NCBI RefSeq assembly: GCF_036321025.1
Contig: NZ_JAZAPB010000001.1
Coordinates: 496,001 to 560,000 of the forward strand
DNA length: 64,000 nucleotides
Reading direction: 5' to 3'
Source of the DNA: Alteraurantiacibacter hainanensis
GTDB lineage: Bacteria; Pseudomonadota; Alphaproteobacteria; Sphingomonadales; Sphingomonadaceae
The position numbers and the translations under genes are program-made. Below are positions 59,864 to 64,000 of this stretch, piece after piece; the first letter of the stretch is position 1, and every line of letters begins with the position of its first letter. A model generated the notes under the pieces. It worked only from the letters and a program-made list of their open reading frames with translations. It did no database searches and had not been told where the DNA came from.

Positions 59864-62596
59864 TTACCAGCGGAAACGGCCGGTAATGCCGTAGGTGCGC
59901 GGATCGTTCGGGTAGCCCGAGACGCTGCGCGGCTGGGCCGGGGTATCGAACACCGTTCCCAGGTTGCGGTCGTCGGTGAGGTTCCGGCCCCACACGGAGA
60001 TCGAGTAACCGGCTTCGCTCTCGTAGGTGAGCGAGGCGGTAAGGTTGTCGATCTGCGAAGTGAACGGCAGGCCTGCCTCGATCGCCGGCTGACCGTTCAC
60101 GATCGTACCGTCCGGTCCCCGCACGGCGAAGGCGGGAAGGCCTTCCACCAGTTGCGTTTCGGAGGACCAGAAGTAGTTCACGCGCGGGATCAGCAGGCCG
60201 TTGCCAAGATCGGCTTCGTACTGCGCACCGACGATCACGGTCCATTCCGGGATGCCCGACGGACGCGTGCCCGAGATATCGCCCTGCGCCGACTGCTCGA
60301 AGCTGTCGAAGGTCGGGTCGAGATAGGTCACCGCGGCGTTCAGCGTCAGGTCGGGGGTGGGGAAGAACGTGCTTTCCAGCTCCACGCCCCAGGTCGACTG
60401 GCTGCCGGCGTTGGCCAGCACGAAGCCCGAACCGGTGAAGATGTTGGACTGGAAGCCCTCGATCTCCTGGTCGAACACCGTCAGGTTGGCGCTGAAGAAG
60501 TCGAAGTTGGCCTTGATGCCGACTTCCATCACCTTCGATTTCTCAGGCCCGGCGAAGCGCGAGCCGAAGGTCAGGTTGGGCAGGTCGAGCCCGGCAGCGA
60601 TGATCGCCGCGCGGTCCGTCGGAGACGGGCGGGCATCGCGAGACAGGTTCACCGAGCTGGCCTTGAAGCCCGTCGCATAGCTTGCGTAGATGTTCACGTC
60701 GGGCGTGATGTCGTAGGCAAGACGCGCGGTGTAGCTGAAGTTGTCGTCGCTGATCTCGCCGTCTTCCACCTCGTTGGGAACGCCCAGGAACGGCGGCAGG
60801 AACTGCAGCGCGCGGAGCGGATTCAGCGGGTTCGCCAGCGGGTTGTTGACGTTGGCTGCGGCGAATTGCTGTGCCCCGGCCTGGATCTGGCCGAAGGCGG
60901 CCATGTTGGCTGCGGCGAAGGCACCGATCTCTGCAGCGGTCGCCATGCGACCCAGCATCAGCGCATTGCCGACACCCTGCGCCAGGGCGCCCTGGAACAG
61001 CACCTGCTGCCGGAAAGGAGCCAGCTGCGGCGCGTCGAAATCGATCGACGAGAAGATGTCGGTCGACACCGCGTTCTGGGTGAAGGTCTTGCTGTCATCG
61101 GTGTAGTTGCCGCCGAGCGTCAGGACCAGACCGTCGACGAGCTCAAAATCAATCTGCCCGAAGATCGAGTAGGCCTCGGATGCGAGGGTGTAGTCTTCGG
61201 TGAAGCCCTGCCCTTCCTGGAAGAACTGGCCGACGAAGTTCTGGCCGAAGCTGGCGCTGAACACCTGTTCCAGCGGCGTGGCACCAGGTGCCACCGGGCT
61301 GGGGAACAGGGTGAAGGCCCCGCCCGACTGGCTGGCCACCAGCAGGTTGGCGTAGTTGCGGAAGTCCTCTCCGTAGAGAAGCTGATTCGCCTGATCGACG
61401 TCCTCGTTGATGTAGAACACGCCCAGCAGCACGTCGATGGCATCCGTGATGGAACCGGCGATGCGGAATTCCTGGGTGAAGGTGTCGATCTCCAGGTCCT
61501 GCGAGTTCGGGTAGATCAGGTCGGCACTGGAGAAGTCCGAATCCTGGAAGGTAACGGCCTCCGTCGTGCGGCTGGCGGTGATCGAGGTGAGCGTGAAGTC
61601 CCCAATTTCCCAGTCGGCCTGGCCCGAAACGCCGTAGTTGCGGATCTTGTTGGTGGAATCGAAATTGTTGAAGATGACGTCGGCGAACGGATCGTTCGGG
61701 TCCGTCACCTGTCCGCCAACGCCGATAACGGCGGCCGTGGCCGGGCCGCTCTGCACGTTGACGACGCCGCAGCAGATCTCGTCGATATCGTCGATATCGC
61801 CAATTATGCGGAGACTGAAATTGGTGCCGTTGTCGATCAGCACCTGACCGCGGGCATACCAGCGATCGCGATTGTTGGCTTCGCTTCCGGTGCCAAGGTC
61901 GTCGAAGAAACCGTCACGGCTGTTCAGGCCACCACCGATGCTGACCGCGACATTCTCGGACAGCGGGCCAGTGGTGTAGGCGCGCGCCACGAAGGCATCG
62001 TAGTTGCCGTAGGTGAGCTCTGCACTGCCGCCGAAGTCGAACTGCGGCTCCTCGGTGGTGACCGAGATCACGCCCGCGGACGCATTCTTGCCGAACAGGG
62101 TCGACTGAGGGCCGCGCAGAACCTCGATGCGCTGCACGTTGGGCAGGTCGGAGATGGAGCTGGCGGTGCGGCTGCGATAGACGCCGTCGATGAACACGCC
62201 GACCGAAGGCTCGATACCGGCGTTGTTGGCACCGTTGCCGAAGCCGCGGATGAAGAAGCCGGTGTTGGCCGAGGACTGGCGCTGGCCGACGGTGAGCGAG
62301 GGCACGACGGTCTGCAGGTCGCGGATGTCACGGATCTGGTCGCGTTCCAGCGTCTCGCCGCTGGTCACGGAAACCGCGACAGGTACTTCCTGCAGGGTCT
62401 GCTCACGCTTCGTCGCGGTCACGACGATGCTGTTGCCCTGGTTGCTTTCCTCGCCTGCTTCCTCGGGATAGATATCCTGGCCCGCTTCGGCTTCGTCCTG
62501 CGCATAGGCGGCGGCAGGTGCGAGCAGGGCAATGGCGGCGGCACCGCACAGGCACTTGCGCGAAAAACCGGCGATGCCGGCGGTCTTGCTGGTCAT
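59864..62596 (-). CDS. TonB-dependent receptor
   Basis: 910 residues from ATG 62596 (GGAG seven bases upstream; an in-frame ATG at 62608 is also possible). Signal peptide ends AAAYAQ; the TonB box region IVVTATKREQTLQEVPVAVS, plug domain (GFGNGANNAGIEPSVGVFIDGVYRS), and C-terminal barrel ending in ITGRFRW with a terminal aromatic residue. Sphingomonads use many such receptors for uptake of siderophores, polymers or aromatic compounds; the ligand is not predictable. Confidence 0.96.
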   Translation of the reverse strand: MTSKTAGIAGFSRKCLCGAAAIALLAPAAAYAQDEAEAGQDIYPEEAGEESNQGNSIVVTATKREQTLQEVPVAVSVTSGETLERDQIRDIRDLQTVVPSLTVGQRQSSANTGFFIRGFGNGANNAGIEPSVGVFIDGVYRSRTASSISDLPNVQRIEVLRGPQSTLFGKNASAGVISVTTEEPQFDFGGSAELTYGNYDAFVARAYTTGPLSENVAVSIGGGLNSRDGFFDDLGTGSEANNRDRWYARGQVLIDNGTNFSLRIIGDIDDIDEICCGVVNVQSGPATAAVIGVGGQVTDPNDPFADVIFNNFDSTNKIRNYGVSGQADWEIGDFTLTSITASRTTEAVTFQDSDFSSADLIYPNSQDLEIDTFTQEFRIAGSITDAIDVLLGVFYINEDVDQANQLLYGEDFRNYANLLVASQSGGAFTLFPSPVAPGATPLEQVFSASFGQNFVGQFFQEGQGFTEDYTLASEAYSIFGQIDFELVDGLVLTLGGNYTDDSKTFTQNAVSTDIFSSIDFDAPQLAPFRQQVLFQGALAQGVGNALMLGRMATAAEIGAFAAANMAAFGQIQAGAQQFAAANVNNPLANPLNPLRALQFLPPFLGVPNEVEDGEISDDNFSYTARLAYDITPDVNIYASYATGFKASSVNLSRDARPSPTDRAAIIAAGLDLPNLTFGSRFAGPEKSKVMEVGIKANFDFFSANLTVFDQEIEGFQSNIFTGSGFVLANAGSQSTWGVELESTFFPTPDLTLNAAVTYLDPTFDSFEQSAQGDISGTRPSGIPEWTVIVGAQYEADLGNGLLIPRVNYFWSSETQLVEGLPAFAVRGPDGTIVNGQPAIEAGLPFTSQIDNLTASLTYESEAGYSISVWGRNLTDDRNLGTVFDTPAQPRSVSGYPNDPRTYGITGRFRW

Positions 62597-62897
62597 TGAA
62601 TTCTCCATCTCTCCCTCGAAGCCCTGCGCCCCCTTTCTGGGGTATCGACCTGGCTTCAAGCGACCTCTTTTAGGCGGTTCACCAATACCCGCCGGAAAAG
62701 CGCCAGACAATCGGGAGTTTACCAACCGATTACGGAAGAAACCGCCTCTGTTACATTCGCGCAACATGGAGGGGTCTAACGTATACGTTAACCAACTCGG
62801 CCCGTCGCGACTTGCGGCGCGGGCGCGCATCGGCTATCGGCGCGCGAGTTCGCAGGTGCAGCATATGCCGCCCGCCGTAATCCAGGAAACACACATC
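62597..62897. other. 301-bp divergent promoter region
   Basis: Between the TonB-dependent receptor and typA. No gene seen. Contains the palindrome at 62777-62790 and an AT-richer stretch at 62680-62770 likely to hold promoters. Confidence 0.55.
62777..62790. promoter_or_regulatory. Perfect palindrome TAACGTATACGTTA
   Basis: 14-base perfect palindrome, extended by GGT...ACC at the outer positions with one mismatch on each side. It lies between the divergent TonB-dependent receptor and typA, and looks like an operator for a dimeric repressor. Confidence 0.55.
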
Positions 62898-64000
62898 ATG
62901 TCCGCCCCCCTTCGCAACGTGGCGATCATCGCCCACGTCGACCATGGCAAGACCACTCTTGTCGACCAGCTCTTCCGTCAGTCCGGCACCTTCCGCGATA
63001 ACCAGCGCGTCGAGGAACGGGCGATGGATTCCAACGAACTGGAGCAGGAACGCGGAATCACGATTCTCGCCAAGCCCACCAGCGTGGAATGGGCGCCGGA
63101 AGGGGCGCAGCAGAACTATCACATCAACATCGTCGACACTCCCGGCCACGCCGACTTCGGCGCCGAGGTGGAACGCATCCTGTCCATGGTGGACGGCGTG
63201 ATCCTTCTGGTGGACGCCGCCGAAGGCCCGATGCCGCAGACGAAGTTCGTCACCGGCAAGGCGCTGGGCCTGGGTCTCAAGCCCATCGTCGTCGTCAACA
63301 AGATCGACCGTCAGGACGCCCGCGCTTCCGAAGTGCTGGACGAGGTGTTCGACCTGTTCGTGAACCTTGATGCCAACGACGAACAGCTGGACTTCCCCGT
63401 CCTCTACGCCTCTGGCCGTTCCGGCTATGCGAGCGAGGACATCGATGCCCGTGAAGGCAGCCTGACGCCGCTGTTCGAACTGATCGTAAGCCACGTGCCC
63501 GCGCCCGATCTCGATCCCGACGGCGATTTCGCCATGCTCGCCACCCTGCTGGATCGTGACGCCTTCCTGGGCCGTATCCTGACCGGCCGCATCGAAAGCG
63601 GCCGCCTGGAAGTGGGCATGCCGATCAAGGCGCTGGACGTGAACGGCAAGGTTGTCGAAACCGGCCGCGCGACCAAGGTCTTTGCCTATAACGGCCTGGA
63701 GCGCGAGCCCGTGCTGCACGCCAAGGCGGGCGATATCGTGGCCATCGCCGGGCTTACCGATGCCACCGTTTCCAACACGCTGGCCGCGCCGCACGTGAGC
63801 ACTCCGATACACGCGCAGCCGATCGATCCGCCCACCCTCTCCATGACCTTTGCCGTCAATGACAGCCCCTATGCGGGCCGCGAGGGCGACAAGGTGCAGA
63901 GCCGCGTGATCCGCGAGCGGCTGGAGCGCGAAGCCGAAGGCAACGTCGCCATCCGCGTGACCGAAAGCGCCGGCAAGGATGCCTTCGAAGTCGCCGGGCG
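62898..64000 (+). CDS. typA: GTP-binding protein TypA/BipA, C-terminus beyond window
   Basis: First 367 residues visible, from ATG 62898 with AGGAA upstream. EF-G-like GTPase: AHVDHGKTTLVDQL, QERGITILAK, DTPGHADFGAEVERIL, NKIDRQDAR, followed by domain II (LGRILTGRIESGRLEVGM). A ribosome-associated GTPase used in stress and cold adaptation and 50S assembly. Confidence 0.97.
   Translation, partial: MSAPLRNVAIIAHVDHGKTTLVDQLFRQSGTFRDNQRVEERAMDSNELEQERGITILAKPTSVEWAPEGAQQNYHINIVDTPGHADFGAEVERILSMVDGVILLVDAAEGPMPQTKFVTGKALGLGLKPIVVVNKIDRQDARASEVLDEVFDLFVNLDANDEQLDFPVLYASGRSGYASEDIDAREGSLTPLFELIVSHVPAPDLDPDGDFAMLATLLDRDAFLGRILTGRIESGRLEVGMPIKALDVNGKVVETGRATKVFAYNGLEREPVLHAKAGDIVAIAGLTDATVSNTLAAPHVSTPIHAQPIDPPTLSMTFAVNDSPYAGREGDKVQSRVIRERLEREAEGNVAIRVTESAGKDAFEVAG

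Noticed and set aside
60152..62599. 815-codon open frame antisense to the TonB-dependent receptor
   Set aside because: Composition typical of antisense GC-rich frames; the receptor is unambiguous.

Overview
The window looks like high-GC chromosomal DNA of an alphaproteobacterium of the order Sphingomonadales, probably an Erythrobacteraceae-like marine genus. The evidence is the alphaproteobacterial cell-cycle regulator GcrA, an F1-ATPase zeta inhibitor (DUF1476), a CrtZ carotenoid hydroxylase, a large TonB-dependent receptor, and the style of the core operons. This placement is inference from gene content, not from a search.

Left part (1-12.2 kb) reads as accessory DNA ending at the 3' end of a tRNA-Ser(CGA) gene. 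It holds a membrane-anchored CHAT (caspase-like) protease running off the left edge, a tiny repeat-bearing charged peptide just upstream of it, and a divergently transcribed Rossmann/SLOG-like protein with four membrane spans. This resembles a nucleotide-sensing conflict or defence module. It is followed by a hydrolase, an MFS carrier, an outer-membrane protein, a BCCT transporter, and a phage-like scar (two DUF5681 proteins and a DNA methyltransferase lacking its N-terminus, fused against the tRNA). Copies of a 22-bp dispersed element are seen only here.

Middle part (12.3-38 kb): hspQ, an ABC-2 permease, gcrA, a DUF885 peptidase split by a frameshift, methyltransferases, an SDR/MFS pair, then the classic translation/RNA operon. 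That operon is split in two on the minus strand: site-2 protease-truB-rpsO-pnp (26.7-22.2 kb) and rimP-nusA-ylxR-infB-...-rbfA (37.5-30.5 kb). Between the halves lies a plus-strand block of two tandem AbgT transporters and a flavodoxin.

Envelope-stress part (38.2-42.8 kb): pspF divergent from a sigma-54-driven operon that starts with a 50-aa membrane peptide, then pspA, pspB, pspC and six further small PspB-like membrane coiled-coil proteins sharing a C-terminal motif. A second sigma-54 operon (53.5-52.9 kb, minus) encodes two more ~40-aa membrane peptides and a second PspC. A third sigma-54 promoter of the same architecture (50.4 kb, minus) appears to drive only a strong RNA hairpin. All three share a semi-palindrome exactly 13 bp upstream of the -24 box, suggesting an expanded PspF regulon. 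This is the most interesting system in the window.

Right part (42.8-64 kb): sufE, small membrane proteins, crtZ, a thioesterase, leuC and leuD separated by a glycosylase and a 51-aa protein, DUF1476, bolA-grxD, an SRAP (YedK-type) protein, an aldehyde dehydrogenase, tRNA-Arg(UCU), a queuosine-precursor transporter, recF, the divergent tesA / ybbA-ybbP group, DUF805 and RDD membrane proteins, a TonB-dependent receptor, and the start of typA (bipA), which runs off the right edge.
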